From Nocardioides conyzicola (GTDB lineage Bacteria; Actinomycetota; Actinomycetes; Propionibacteriales; Nocardioidaceae), in assembly GCF_039543825.1 (NCBI RefSeq), contig NZ_BAABKM010000005.1:1-64000 (forward strand): a stretch of 64,000 nt of DNA. Direction: 5' to 3'. The notes below the pieces were generated by a model. The model made no database searches. It was not told where the DNA came from and saw only the letters and a list, made by a program, of their open reading frames with translations. The first letter of the stretch is position 1; every line of letters begins with the position of its first letter. Position numbers and translations under genes: made by a program. Positions 38,297 through 46,638 of this stretch are shown here, one piece after another.

Positions 38297-38322
38297 TGTC
38301 AATCGTTGTCGATAACGTTTTC
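38297..38322 (-). promoter_or_regulatory. Promoter element and LacI-type operator of the sugar operon
   Basis: On the minus strand the dyad GAAAACGTTATC (38311-38322, 10 of 12 positions symmetrical about ACGT) lies just upstream of TTGACA (38297-38302), a good -35 element. The -10 is not clear. Symmetry around a central CG is typical of LacI-family operators. A second dyad, GAGCGCGCTC (38358-38367), lies further upstream and may also be bound. The surrounding 38300-38350 is unusually AT-rich for this genome. Confidence 0.65.
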
Positions 38323-38459
38323 CATCGTTTGGGCATTTTCGAAACAAACGACGGTGGGAGCGCGCTCACGAGACCCATTCGGGAGAGAAGCGTCCGCAAT
38401 GTCTCCGCCTCGTCGGCGGTTCCGGTGGCACGTTCGACAGCGCCTGACAGAATCCCCCT

Positions 38460-39338
38460 GTGCCGTGGCCGACCTGGGATCAAGCTGCAGTGGCTGCTCT
38501 CGTCAGCGGACTGGTGTGGCTCGTCGTACGCCTCTGGCCGACGCGTGCGACGCCGCACGTCGAGCCGGCGGCCGCCGAGTTCGCGCTGATCGCGTCGCTG
38601 TACGCCCTGTGGCGGCTGGCCCGGATGCTGCCGATCGCGTCCACGCACGGCGCGATCGCCCGGGCGCACGACATCGCGTCCTTCCAGGACTGGCTGCACC
38701 TGCCGTCCGAGCTGACCCTCCAGCGCTACGTCATGGACCACGACCGCATCGCCGACCTCACGACCTGGTACTACGCCACGGTCCACGTGCCGGCCCTGAT
38801 CGCGTTCCTGATCTGGCTCTTCGTCCGGCACCGCGACAAGTACAAGCACTGGCGCACCGGGCTCGCGCTCATCACGGCGTGGTGCCTGGTCATCCGCTTC
38901 GTCCGGGTGGCTCCGCCGCGCTTCCTGCCCGATCTCGGCTACGTCGACATGGGCCAGCAGTACGGCATGTCGGTCTACGCGACCGACCCCACGACCGGAG
39001 TGTCGGACCAGTTCGCCGCGATGCCATCGATCCACGTGGCGTGGGCCGCCGTCGTGTCCTTCGGCATCGTCGCCGCGAGCACCAGCCGCTGGCGCTGGGT
39101 CTTCCTGCTGCACGTCGTCCTGACCATGCTGGTCGTCTCGGCGACCGGCAACCACTGGTGGATGGACGGCATCGTCGCGATCGCCCTGCTCGCCGGGTCC
39201 CTCGCGGCCGACACCGCCATCCGCGGTTACTTCCAGCGGCGCGCCGAGGCCGCCTCAGCCGACGGCGCGGTCACCGGTCCAGAACTGAGCCCGCAGGGCC
39301 TTCTTGTCCGGCTTCCCGAGCCCGGTCAGGGGCAGTGA
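38460..39338 (+). CDS. PAP2-superfamily membrane phosphatase/transferase
   Basis: A 292-residue protein with five or six hydrophobic helices. The PAP2 signature is present in order: RVAPPRFLP (C1), MPSIHVAWA (C2, catalytic histidine) and ATGNHWWMDG (C3). It resembles the inositolphosphotransferase/Aur1-like subgroup that handles lipid phosphates. The GTG start at 38460 begins MPWPTWDQ. The last 84 nt overlap the 3' end of the convergent FadD8-like gene, an unusually long antisense overlap; the C-terminal tail ending PEPGQGQ may therefore be constrained by the other gene. Its substrate is unknown. Confidence 0.78.
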   Translation: MPWPTWDQAAVAALVSGLVWLVVRLWPTRATPHVEPAAAEFALIASLYALWRLARMLPIASTHGAIARAHDIASFQDWLHLPSELTLQRYVMDHDRIADLTTWYYATVHVPALIAFLIWLFVRHRDKYKHWRTGLALITAWCLVIRFVRVAPPRFLPDLGYVDMGQQYGMSVYATDPTTGVSDQFAAMPSIHVAWAAVVSFGIVAASTSRWRWVFLLHVVLTMLVVSATGNHWWMDGIVAIALLAGSLAADTAIRGYFQRRAEAASADGAVTGPELSPQGLLVRLPEPGQGQ

Positions 39339-40859
39339 GTCGGCGACGATCACCTGCTTGGGCGACTGCACCGAGCCCTTGCGGTCCTTGACCATCTGCT
39401 GGATCTCGCTCGTCATGGTCGCGATCGACTCCTCGTCGCGCGGCGCGTCGGAGCGGAGCACGACGATCGCGGTGACCGCCTCGCCGAACTTCTCGTGCGG
39501 CGTGCCGATCACGCCGACCTGGGCGATCGCCGGGTGCTCGGCCACGACGTCCTCGACCTCGCGCGGGAAGACGTTGAAGCCACCCGTCACGATCATGTCC
39601 TTGGTGCGGTCGACGATGTACCAGAAGCCGTCCTCGTCCTCGCGAGCCACGTCGCCGGTGTGCATCCAGCCGTCGCGGAAGGTCTCGGCGGTCTCGTCGG
39701 GCAGCTTCCAGTAGCCCCCGGCCAGCAGCGGGCCGGCGACGCAGATCTCGCCCGGCTCCCCCACCGGGACCTGCTTGCCGTCCTCGTCGAGGAGGGCCGT
39801 CCGCACGAAGGCGGACGGCCGGCCGCAGGAGGCGAGCCGGCGGTCGTCGCCGCTGACGTGGTCCTCCTTGGACAGGTAGGTGATCGCCATCGGCGCCTCG
39901 GACTGCCCGTAGTACTGGGCGAAGATCGGGCCGAACCGGTCGATGGCCTCCTTGAGCCGCACCGGGTTGATCGCGGAGGCGCCGTAGTAGACGGTCTCCA
40001 GCGAGGACAGGTCCCGCGTCTTCGAGTCGGGGTGGTCCATCAGGGCGTAGAGCATCGACGGCACCAGCATCGTCGCCGTGATCTTCTGCTCCTCGATCGT
40101 CCTCAGCACCTCGGCCGGGTCGAACTTCGAGAGCACGTAGAGGCAGCCGCCCTTGAGGACGGTGGGCACGAAGAAGGCCGCGCCGGCGTGCGACAACGGC
40201 GTGCACATCAGGAAGCGCGGCGACTCGGGCCACTCCCACTCCGACATCTGGATCTGGGTCATCGTGTTCATCTGGCGGGAGAGACCGATGACCCCCTTCG
40301 GCTTGCCGGTGGTCCCGCCGGTGTAGGTGATCGACACGACGTGGTCGGGGTCGAGCGTCACCGCCTCGAGCGGGATCGGGTCGAACGACGCTGCCGCGGC
40401 CGCCAGGTCCTGACCCACGTGGGCGAGTTCCTCGGGCACCGGCCCGATCGTGAGCACCTTCTCCAGCTTCGGGCACTTCTCGAGCAGGCCGAGCACCCGC
40501 TCGACGAACATCGGCACCGGGTCGATGGTGATCGAGGTGATCTCGGCGTCGTTGATGACGTACGCGTGGTCGTCGAGCGAGCCCAGCGGGTGCAGCGAGG
40601 ACCGGCGGTGGCCCTGGGTCTGCCCGGCCCCCAGGATGAAGAGCACCTCGGGCCGGTTCAGGGCGAGCAGCGCCCCGGCCGTGCCGCGGCCGGCGCCGAG
40701 CGCCTCGAAGGCCTGTGCGTACTGGCTCATCCGTTCAGCGGCCTGCCCACCGGTGATCGTGGTGTCGCCGAGGTACATCACCGGCTTGTCCCGGTGCCGC
40801 TTGAGAGCGGACACCATGAGGTGGCCGTTGTGGGTACCGACTCGCATCTCGTCCGTCAT
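39255..40859 (-). CDS. Acyl-CoA ligase, FadD8-like
   Basis: A 534-residue AMP-forming ligase with the adenylate loop YTGGTTGKPKG at residues 179-189, the hinge YIVDRTKDMIVTGG, and the catalytic lysine region LTGLGKPDKK. It closely resembles my recollection of M. tuberculosis FadD8 (Rv0551c), including the N-terminal HNGHLMVSALKRH. The start ATG at 40857-40859 lies 11 bp from a KstR-type operator, which supports a role in steroid catabolism; the acid it activates is unknown. It follows the P5C-reductase-like and LLM genes on the same strand. Confidence 0.85.
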   Translation of the reverse strand: MTDEMRVGTHNGHLMVSALKRHRDKPVMYLGDTTITGGQAAERMSQYAQAFEALGAGRGTAGALLALNRPEVLFILGAGQTQGHRRSSLHPLGSLDDHAYVINDAEITSITIDPVPMFVERVLGLLEKCPKLEKVLTIGPVPEELAHVGQDLAAAAASFDPIPLEAVTLDPDHVVSITYTGGTTGKPKGVIGLSRQMNTMTQIQMSEWEWPESPRFLMCTPLSHAGAAFFVPTVLKGGCLYVLSKFDPAEVLRTIEEQKITATMLVPSMLYALMDHPDSKTRDLSSLETVYYGASAINPVRLKEAIDRFGPIFAQYYGQSEAPMAITYLSKEDHVSGDDRRLASCGRPSAFVRTALLDEDGKQVPVGEPGEICVAGPLLAGGYWKLPDETAETFRDGWMHTGDVAREDEDGFWYIVDRTKDMIVTGGFNVFPREVEDVVAEHPAIAQVGVIGTPHEKFGEAVTAIVVLRSDAPRDEESIATMTSEIQQMVKDRKGSVQSPKQVIVADSLPLTGLGKPDKKALRAQFWTGDRAVG

Positions 40860-40870
40860 GCGCCCGAGAC

Positions 40871-40884
40871 TAGAACGTGTTTCA
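40871..40884. promoter_or_regulatory. KstR-type operator before the FadD8-like gene
   Basis: TAGAACGTGTTTCA matches TNNAACNNGTTNNA at every fixed position. It lies in the 36-bp gap between the P5C-reductase-like stop and the ligase start, 11 bp from the latter, so the ligase probably has its own steroid-controlled promoter. Confidence 0.82.
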
Positions 40885-40895
40885 GTTCGGGGCAA

Positions 40896-41666
40896 TCACC
40901 CTGCGGTGATCCGGGCGAGGACGGCATCGAGCCCGTCGCGCACCGCGTCGTACACCCCGGCCGTGCCGAGGTCGCGGGCGAACTGCTCGTTGAGCCCGCC
41001 CGGGGTCGAGTGCGCCTGCGCCAGGGCGGTGAAGTCCGCTCCCGGTGCGCCGAGCTCCACCGACAGGGCCGCGAAGGTGTTGGCGACGTAGCGACGCGCC
41101 TCCGGCCCCGGGATGCCGCGGCCGGACAGCCAGTCCGCGACGGCGCCGAGGTAGCCGAAGTACGCCGCGACCGTCGCCGAGGCGGCCGCGACCGACTCGT
41201 AGGCCAGCTCGTCCTGGATCACCAGGCTGCCGCCCAGCCGGCCGAAGAACTCCTCGACGGCAGCGCCGCCGGGATGCACCGGCGTCACGCTGTCGCGGGA
41301 CGCGACCGCGGGCAGCGGCACGCTGCGCGCCACCTCGCGGGCCGGGGCGACGACCTCGCTCAGGTGGGCCAGGTCGAGACCGGCGACGGCACTGACGACG
41401 GACTGGTCGGCGCGAAACGTCAGGCCGGCCAGGCTCTCGGCGGCGTCGCCTGGCAGCAGGCAGACGACGACCACGTCAGCCGCGTCGACGACCCCCTGGT
41501 TGTCGGTGGCGACGCGCACCGTCGGCAGCCGGCCCGCCAGCTCGGCCGACCGCTCCGCGCCGCGCGGCGAGAGCACGACCTCCGGCGCGTCGGTCACGCC
41601 GTCGCACAGGCCCACGACCATCGCCGCAGCGATCGATCCGACACCGATGAAGCCATAGCTCGTCAC
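40896..41666 (-). CDS. Pyrroline-5-carboxylate-reductase-like protein
   Basis: A 256-residue protein with an N-terminal Rossmann fold (YGFIGVGSIAAAM, then VLSPRGAERSAELAGR) and a C-terminal helical dimerisation domain with HSTPGGLNEQFA, all typical of the ProC family. In the family the PGG motif contacts proline. Position between the LLM oxidoreductase (12 bp upstream) and the FadD8-like ligase raises the possibility of a non-proline role, but nothing in the sequence shows it. The GTG start begins MTSYGFIG. Confidence 0.82.
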   Translation of the reverse strand: MTSYGFIGVGSIAAAMVVGLCDGVTDAPEVVLSPRGAERSAELAGRLPTVRVATDNQGVVDAADVVVVCLLPGDAAESLAGLTFRADQSVVSAVAGLDLAHLSEVVAPAREVARSVPLPAVASRDSVTPVHPGGAAVEEFFGRLGGSLVIQDELAYESVAAASATVAAYFGYLGAVADWLSGRGIPGPEARRYVANTFAALSVELGAPGADFTALAQAHSTPGGLNEQFARDLGTAGVYDAVRDGLDAVLARITAG

Positions 41667-41678
41667 CGGGCAACTCTG

Positions 41679-42722
41679 TCACGCCAGGAGCTCGGCCACC
41701 GACCGGATCTCGTCGGCGGACCGGGCGCTCAGCAGCAGCGTGGTCACGCCGGTCTCCTCCCACTGGGCGACCCGCTCCTTGACCTCGCCGGCGGTGCCGA
41801 CGATGTGCATGTCGTCCACGAGCTCGTCGGGGATCAGCGCGGTCGCCTTGTCCTTCTCGCCGTTGAGGTAGAGCCGCTGCACCTCGGCAGCCAGGTCCTC
41901 GTAGCCCATCCGCACGAAGACCGCGTTGTGGAAGTTGGCGTCCTTGGCGCCCATCCCGCCCATGTACAGCGACACCGACGGCTTGATCGCGTCCAGGACG
42001 AGCTGCTTCTCCTCGGCGTCCTTCACCACCTGGAGGTGGCAGGTCGCCGCGATCTCGAAGTCGTCGCGGCTACGTCGGGCGCCCGGTCGCGCGAAGCCCT
42101 CGTCGAGCCAGGGGCGGTACATCGCAGCCGACTTCGGCGTGTAGAAGATCGGGATCCAGCCGTCGGCGATCTCGGCGGTCAGCGCGACGTTCTTGGGACC
42201 CTCGGCGCCCAGCCAGATCGGCACGTCCCCGCGCAGCGGGTGCACGATCGGCTTGAGCGGCTTGCCCAGACCGACGGAGTTCTCCCCGCGGAAGGGCAGC
42301 GGGTAGTGCGGGCCGTCGTTGGTGACCTTGTCCTCGCGGGCCAGGACCTGGCGGATGATGTCGACGACCTCGCGGGTGCGCGCCAGCGGCTTGCCGAACG
42401 GCTGGCCGTACCAGCCCTCCACCACCTGCGGGCCGCTGACGCCCATGCCCAGGATGACCCGGCCGTTGGACAGGTGGTCGAGCGTCAGCAGGTGCATCGC
42501 GATCGAGGTCGGCGCCCGACCGGACATCTGGATGATCGAGGTGCCGAGCTTGATCCGGGAGGTCTCGCGGCCCCACCAGGCCAGCGGGGTGAACGCGTCG
42601 CTCCCCCACGCCTCCGCCGTGAAGATCGCGTCGAAGCCGGACTCCTCGGCGGCGGCGACGAGCTCGCCCACTCCCTCCGGAGGCTGGGCCCCCCAGTAGC
42701 CGAGCTGTAGACCGAGCTTCAT
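41679..42722 (-). CDS. LLM-class F420-dependent oxidoreductase (Rv3520c homologue)
   Basis: A 347-residue luciferase-like TIM-barrel protein. It opens MKLGLQLGYWGAQPP and keeps FTAEAWGSDAFTPL, GTSIIQMSGRAPTS, LGMGVSGPQVVEGW and GAEGPKNVALTAEIADGW. Members of this class use coenzyme F420 or FMN. It closely resembles Rv3520c, a KstR-regulon gene of unknown reaction next to the DUF35-Ltp4-Ltp3 genes; the same divergent order is seen here. The start is 34 bp from a perfect KstR-type operator shared with the DUF35 gene. Confidence 0.88.
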   Translation of the reverse strand: MKLGLQLGYWGAQPPEGVGELVAAAEESGFDAIFTAEAWGSDAFTPLAWWGRETSRIKLGTSIIQMSGRAPTSIAMHLLTLDHLSNGRVILGMGVSGPQVVEGWYGQPFGKPLARTREVVDIIRQVLAREDKVTNDGPHYPLPFRGENSVGLGKPLKPIVHPLRGDVPIWLGAEGPKNVALTAEIADGWIPIFYTPKSAAMYRPWLDEGFARPGARRSRDDFEIAATCHLQVVKDAEEKQLVLDAIKPSVSLYMGGMGAKDANFHNAVFVRMGYEDLAAEVQRLYLNGEKDKATALIPDELVDDMHIVGTAGEVKERVAQWEETGVTTLLLSARSADEIRSVAELLA

Positions 42723-42756
42723 TCGTCTCTCCTGTCGTCGGGTGCTTGCCCGATCT

Positions 42757-42770
42757 TAGAACGTGTTCTA
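42757..42770. promoter_or_regulatory. KstR-type operator between the LLM and DUF35 genes
   Basis: TAGAACGTGTTCTA fits TNNAACNNGTTNNA at every fixed position and is nearly a perfect palindrome. It sits 34 bp from the LLM start and 10 bp from the DUF35 start, so it can serve the divergent pair. It is the best site in the window. Confidence 0.88.
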
Positions 42771-42780
42771 GTTTCGGACC

Positions 42781-43734
42781 ATGACACGAACACTGTCAGC
42801 ACCGGTCACCGTAGCGTTCGACTACACCCGCTCGACGGGACCCGTCATCGGACGGTTCCTCACCGGCCTCCGCGACGGCGTCGTCGTCGCGGGCCGGACG
42901 TCGGGTGGTGAGGTCGTCGTACCCCCGCTGGAGTACGACCCGGACACCCACGACCAGACGAGCGACTTCGTCGAGGTCGCCTCGGTCGGGACGGTCACGT
43001 CCTGGACCTGGGTGCCCGAGCCGGTGAAGGACCAGCCCTTCGACCGGCCGTTTGCCTTCGCGCTGGTCACCCTCGACGGGGCCACCCGGCCGTTCTTCCA
43101 CGCGCTCGACGTGGCGTCGCCCGACGAGGTGAGCACCGGGATGCGGGTCCAGGTCCGATGGGCCGCCGAGCGCACGGGTGCGATCACCGACATCGAGTGC
43201 TTCGAGCCCGCGACCGACGCAGGCCCCACCGGCGTGGAGGCCCTCGGCGACAACCCCGTCACTGGTGTCATCACCCCGGTCTCGCTCGACTACCTGTACG
43301 CCGCCTCGCCCGAGGAGTCCGCGTTCTACCGCGGCCTCAACGAGGGCCGCATCCTCGGTCAGCGCTGCCCCACCTGCTCCAAGGTCTACGTCCCGCCGCG
43401 CAGCGCCTGCCCCGCCGACGGGACGCCGACCGCCGAGGAGGTGGAGGTGTCGCAGACCGGCACGATCACCACCTTCTGCATCGTCAACGTGCCGTTCCTG
43501 GGACAGAAGATCGTCCCGCCGTACGTCTCGGCGTACGTCCTGCTCGACGGCGCCGACATCGCCGTCCTCCACCTGATCCTGGGAGTCCCCGCCGACGAGG
43601 TCCGGATGGGCATGCGGGTCAAGGCGGTCTGGAAGCCGCGCGAGGAGTGGACCTACTCCCTGGAGAACATCGACCACTTCGAGCCGACCGGCGACCCCGA
43701 CGCGGACTACGACACCTACCGGCACCACCTCTGA
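42781..43734 (+). CDS. Two-domain DUF35 OB-fold protein (Rv3521 homologue)
   Basis: A 317-residue protein built from two DUF35 units. The C-terminal unit has a zinc ribbon (C196, C199, C210, then ADG) followed by an OB fold with GTITTFCIVNVPF. The N-terminal unit aligns with it (FLTGLRDGVVVAG against FYRGLNEGRILGQ) but has lost the cysteines. DUF35 proteins partner thiolase-like steroid aldolases, where they help bind the CoA ester. The two Ltp genes follow directly (10 bp). Start ATG 42781 lies 10 bp from the operator. Confidence 0.87.
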   Translation: MTRTLSAPVTVAFDYTRSTGPVIGRFLTGLRDGVVVAGRTSGGEVVVPPLEYDPDTHDQTSDFVEVASVGTVTSWTWVPEPVKDQPFDRPFAFALVTLDGATRPFFHALDVASPDEVSTGMRVQVRWAAERTGAITDIECFEPATDAGPTGVEALGDNPVTGVITPVSLDYLYAASPEESAFYRGLNEGRILGQRCPTCSKVYVPPRSACPADGTPTAEEVEVSQTGTITTFCIVNVPFLGQKIVPPYVSAYVLLDGADIAVLHLILGVPADEVRMGMRVKAVWKPREEWTYSLENIDHFEPTGDPDADYDTYRHHL

Positions 43735-43744
43735 GGGGCGAGAG

Positions 43745-44797
43745 ATGAGAGACGTTGCGATCGTTGGGTTCGCCCAGCGGCAGATGGAAGAGTTCGACGG
43801 GTCGCCCACCTGCGTGGAGCTGCTCGTGCCGCTCTTCGCCGAGTGCTACGAGCAGACCGGCTGGAACCGCCACGACATCGGCTTCTGGTGCTCGGGGTCG
43901 TCCGACTACCTCGCCGGGCGCTCGTTCTCGTTCGTGTCGGCCGTCGACGCGATCGGCGTGATCCCGCCGGTCAACGAGTCCCACGTCGAGATGGACGCCG
44001 CCTGGGCGCTCTACGAGGCCTGGCTGAAGATCCAGACCGGCGAGGTCGACACGGCCCTGGTCTACGGCTTCGGCAAGAGCTCGGCCGGCGTGCTGCGCCG
44101 TACGCTCGCGCTACAGCTCGACCCGTACACGATGACGCCGCTGTGGCCCGACACCGTCTCCCTCGCAGGCCTGCAGGCCCGCGCCGGCATCGACGCCGGC
44201 ACCTGGGACGAGCGGGCGATGGCCGAGGTGGTCAACCGCTCGCTCACCGACGCGGAGAAGAACGAGTACGCGATCCGCAAGGGCGGCTCGTCGGTCGACG
44301 AGCTCCTTGCCCGGCCGATGTACGCCGACCCGCTGCGCAAGCACGACTGCGCGCCGGTCACCGACGGGGCGGCCGCCATCGTGCTCGCGGCCGGCGACCG
44401 GGCCCGCTCGGTCTCGGACCGGCCGGCGTGGATCTCCGGGATCGCCCACAACGTCGACCCGATCAGCATGGGCAACCGTGAGCTGACCCGCTCCCCCTCC
44501 ACCGCCGCCGCGGCCGCGGGCCTCGACCTCACCGGGGTCGAGGTCGCCGAGCTGCACGCGCCGTTCAGCCACCAGGAGCTGATCCTGCGCAGCGAGCTCG
44601 GTCTCGCGGACGACGTGGCGATCAACCCGTCAGGCGGCGCGCTCGCCGGCAACCCGATGTTCACCGGGGGTCTGATCCGCTTCGGCGAGGCCGCCAAGCA
44701 GGTCTGGAGCGGCAACGCCGACAAGGTGCTGGCGCACGCGACCAGCGGGCCGGCGCTCCAGCAGAACCTCGTGACCACCCTGGAAGGAAGGTCCTGA
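43745..44797 (+). CDS. ltp4: Thiolase-like steroid aldolase subunit Ltp4 (Rv3522 type)
   Basis: A 350-residue thiolase-fold protein. It starts MRDVAIVGFAQR and keeps the C-terminal HAPFSHQELILRSELGL and NPSGGALAGNPMFTGG blocks. The loop that holds the nucleophilic cysteine in true thiolases reads NESHVEMDA here (near residue 80), so it cannot act as a thiolase. Such SCP2-like proteins act as retro-aldolases with a DUF35 partner. In Rhodococcus, ltp3 and ltp4 are needed for C24-branched sterol side chains. It lies between the DUF35 gene and ltp3 (1 bp gap). Confidence 0.87.
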   Translation: MRDVAIVGFAQRQMEEFDGSPTCVELLVPLFAECYEQTGWNRHDIGFWCSGSSDYLAGRSFSFVSAVDAIGVIPPVNESHVEMDAAWALYEAWLKIQTGEVDTALVYGFGKSSAGVLRRTLALQLDPYTMTPLWPDTVSLAGLQARAGIDAGTWDERAMAEVVNRSLTDAEKNEYAIRKGGSSVDELLARPMYADPLRKHDCAPVTDGAAAIVLAAGDRARSVSDRPAWISGIAHNVDPISMGNRELTRSPSTAAAAAGLDLTGVEVAELHAPFSHQELILRSELGLADDVAINPSGGALAGNPMFTGGLIRFGEAAKQVWSGNADKVLAHATSGPALQQNLVTTLEGRS

Positions 44798-44798
44798 C

Positions 44799-45962
44799 AT
44801 GGCCAAGCAGCCAGCAGCCGTCGTCGGCATCGGTCAGACCCACCACCGCGCGAAGCGCCAGGACGTGTCGATGGCCGGCCTCTGTCGCGAGGCCATGGAC
44901 CGGGCGCTCGCCGACGCCAACATGTCGCTCGACGACATCGACGCGATCGTGGTCGGCAAGGCGCCGGACCTCTTCGAGGGCGTGATGATGCCGGAGCTCT
45001 ACCTCGCCGAGGCGCTCGGCGCGGTCGGCAAGCCGCTCCTGCGCGTGCACACCGCCGGGTCCGTCGGCGGCTCGACCGCCATCGTCGCCTCGTCGCTCGT
45101 GTCCTCCGGGGTGCACAAGCGGGTGCTCACCGTGGCCTTCGAGAAGCAGTCGGAGTCCAACGCGATGTGGGCGCTGTCGGTGCCGCTGCCGTTCAACATG
45201 CCGGTGCACGCCGGCGCGGGCGGCTACTTCGCGCCCCACGTGCGGTCCTACATCCGCCGCTCGGGCGCCCCGACGCACGTGGGCGCCATCGTGGCCGCCA
45301 AGGACCGGCAGAACGCGCTGAAGAACCCCTACGCGCACCTGCACAATCAGGACACGACGGTCGAGTCGGTGCTCGCCTCGCAGATGCTCTGGGACCCGAT
45401 CAGGTACGACGAGACCTGCCCGTCCTCCGACGGCGCGTGCGCCTTGGTGATCGTCGACGAGGACACCGCCAAGGCCTCGCCCAACCCGGCCTGGATCCAC
45501 GGCACCGTGATGCGCTCCGAGGCCACCTCGGCGGCCGAGCGCGACCAGGTCAACCCGCAGGCGTCGCGCGACGCCGCGGCGTACCTCTGGAAGACCGCGG
45601 GGATCAGCAGCCCGATCGACGAGATCGACATGGCCGAGATCTACGTGCCGTTCTCGTGGTTCGAGCCGATGTGGCTCGAGAGCCTCGGCTTCGCCGCCGA
45701 GGGCGAGGGGTGGAAGCTCACCGAGTCGGGCGGCACCGCCATGACCGGCGTGCTCCCCGTCAACTGCTCGGGCGGGGTGCTCTCGTCCAACCCGATCGGC
45801 GCCTCCGGGATGCTCCGCTTCGGCGAGGCAGCCCTCCAGGTCCGCGGCGCCGCCGGCGAGCACCAGGTCGACGGCGTCCGCAAGGCGCTCGGGCACGCGT
45901 ACGGCGGCGGCTCGCAGTTCTTCGCGATGTGGGTCGTGGGGGCGGAGAAGCCGAGCAACTGA
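44799..45962 (+). CDS. ltp3: Thiolase-like steroid aldolase subunit Ltp3 (Rv3523 type)
   Basis: A 387-residue thiolase-fold protein beginning MAKQPAAVVGIGQTHHR. The nucleophile loop is HTAGSVGGST (residues 84-93), with serine/alanine where a thiolase has cysteine, again arguing for an aldolase. The C-terminal NCSGGVLSSNPIGASGMLRF block corresponds to the thiolase GHPxG region. It is the last gene of the KstR-controlled run DUF35-ltp4-ltp3 and probably forms a complex with those products. The stop is followed by a 145-bp gap. Confidence 0.87.
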   Translation: MAKQPAAVVGIGQTHHRAKRQDVSMAGLCREAMDRALADANMSLDDIDAIVVGKAPDLFEGVMMPELYLAEALGAVGKPLLRVHTAGSVGGSTAIVASSLVSSGVHKRVLTVAFEKQSESNAMWALSVPLPFNMPVHAGAGGYFAPHVRSYIRRSGAPTHVGAIVAAKDRQNALKNPYAHLHNQDTTVESVLASQMLWDPIRYDETCPSSDGACALVIVDEDTAKASPNPAWIHGTVMRSEATSAAERDQVNPQASRDAAAYLWKTAGISSPIDEIDMAEIYVPFSWFEPMWLESLGFAAEGEGWKLTESGGTAMTGVLPVNCSGGVLSSNPIGASGMLRFGEAALQVRGAAGEHQVDGVRKALGHAYGGGSQFFAMWVVGAEKPSN

Positions 45963-46107
45963 CGGGAGCGAGTCTCACCTGACGGGACCCGGCCCAGCCG
46001 GCAGGCACGGCCCGGAGCGGCGTCCGGTCGTACGGCGTACGGTGGGGACTGCAGCCGCGTGCGGGCACCCCTCCGGGAGTCCCCCGTCGGCCGGGAAGGC
46101 GGACGGC

Positions 46108-46578
46108 ATGGCGACGTCGTACGGCGCACAGCCCTCCTCCTCGACGCGCGCCCCGCTGCGCCTGAGGATCAGTGACCGGCCCGGGCTCGACACCCTCGAC
46201 GGCGGCTGGTGGCCGCAGAGCCGCGACCTCGCCGTGGAGCTGGCCGACCTCGCCGACCACTTCCCGCCGGCGTTCGGCAGCGTCCAGCACGCGGTCTACT
46301 CCCCGCCCGACTGGGACTCGACCCCGCGACGGATCGCGGTCCACGGCGGCCACGTCGAGCTCGACTCGGTGCCGCAGGACGACACCCACGTGGTGCTGCT
46401 GCGGACCTCGCAGCGCCTGACCCTGAGGCTGCTCGTCGTCCCGCACGACTTCTCGGACGGCCAGGGCGCCGAGGCGCTGCTCGCGGCCGCCACCACGGGC
46501 TACGCCCACTCCGCCGGCTCGCTCCTGGAGACCGTCACCAACGAGCTCGACGTCGACCCGAGCGACCACTGGGCCTGA
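46108..46578 (+). CDS. DUF5994 family protein
   Basis: A 156-residue soluble protein resembling the actinobacterial DUF5994 family: LRLRISDRPGLDTLDGGWWPQSRDL near the N-terminus (read in two parts) and an RLTLRLLVVPHD segment in the middle. Function unknown. The ATG at 46108 has GGGAAGGCGG a few nt upstream; the open frame extends 22 codons further up without similarity. It is followed by the ClgR-type operator and the small regulator gene. Confidence 0.75.
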   Translation: MATSYGAQPSSSTRAPLRLRISDRPGLDTLDGGWWPQSRDLAVELADLADHFPPAFGSVQHAVYSPPDWDSTPRRIAVHGGHVELDSVPQDDTHVVLLRTSQRLTLRLLVVPHDFSDGQGAEALLAAATTGYAHSAGSLLETVTNELDVDPSDHWA

Positions 46579-46582
46579 GCCC

Positions 46583-46599
46583 GTTCGCCGCTGGCGAAC
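46583..46599. promoter_or_regulatory. ClgR-type operator
   Basis: GTTCGCC, GCT and GGCGAAC form a perfect 17-bp dyad. It matches the GTTCGC-N5-GCGAAC type of site known for ClgR, the activator of clp protease genes in actinobacteria. It starts 5 bp after the DUF5994 stop and lies 39 bp before the small HTH gene, which suggests autoregulation. Confidence 0.75.
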
Positions 46600-46638
46600 G
46601 CGCCACCGCACGGCGCTCCCGCGGCCTATCGTCGGATC

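Noticed and set aside
43745..45962. Catalytic thiolases in the ltp4-ltp3 pair
   Set aside because: Both proteins lack the nucleophilic cysteine in the expected loop, so an aldolase role is better supported.
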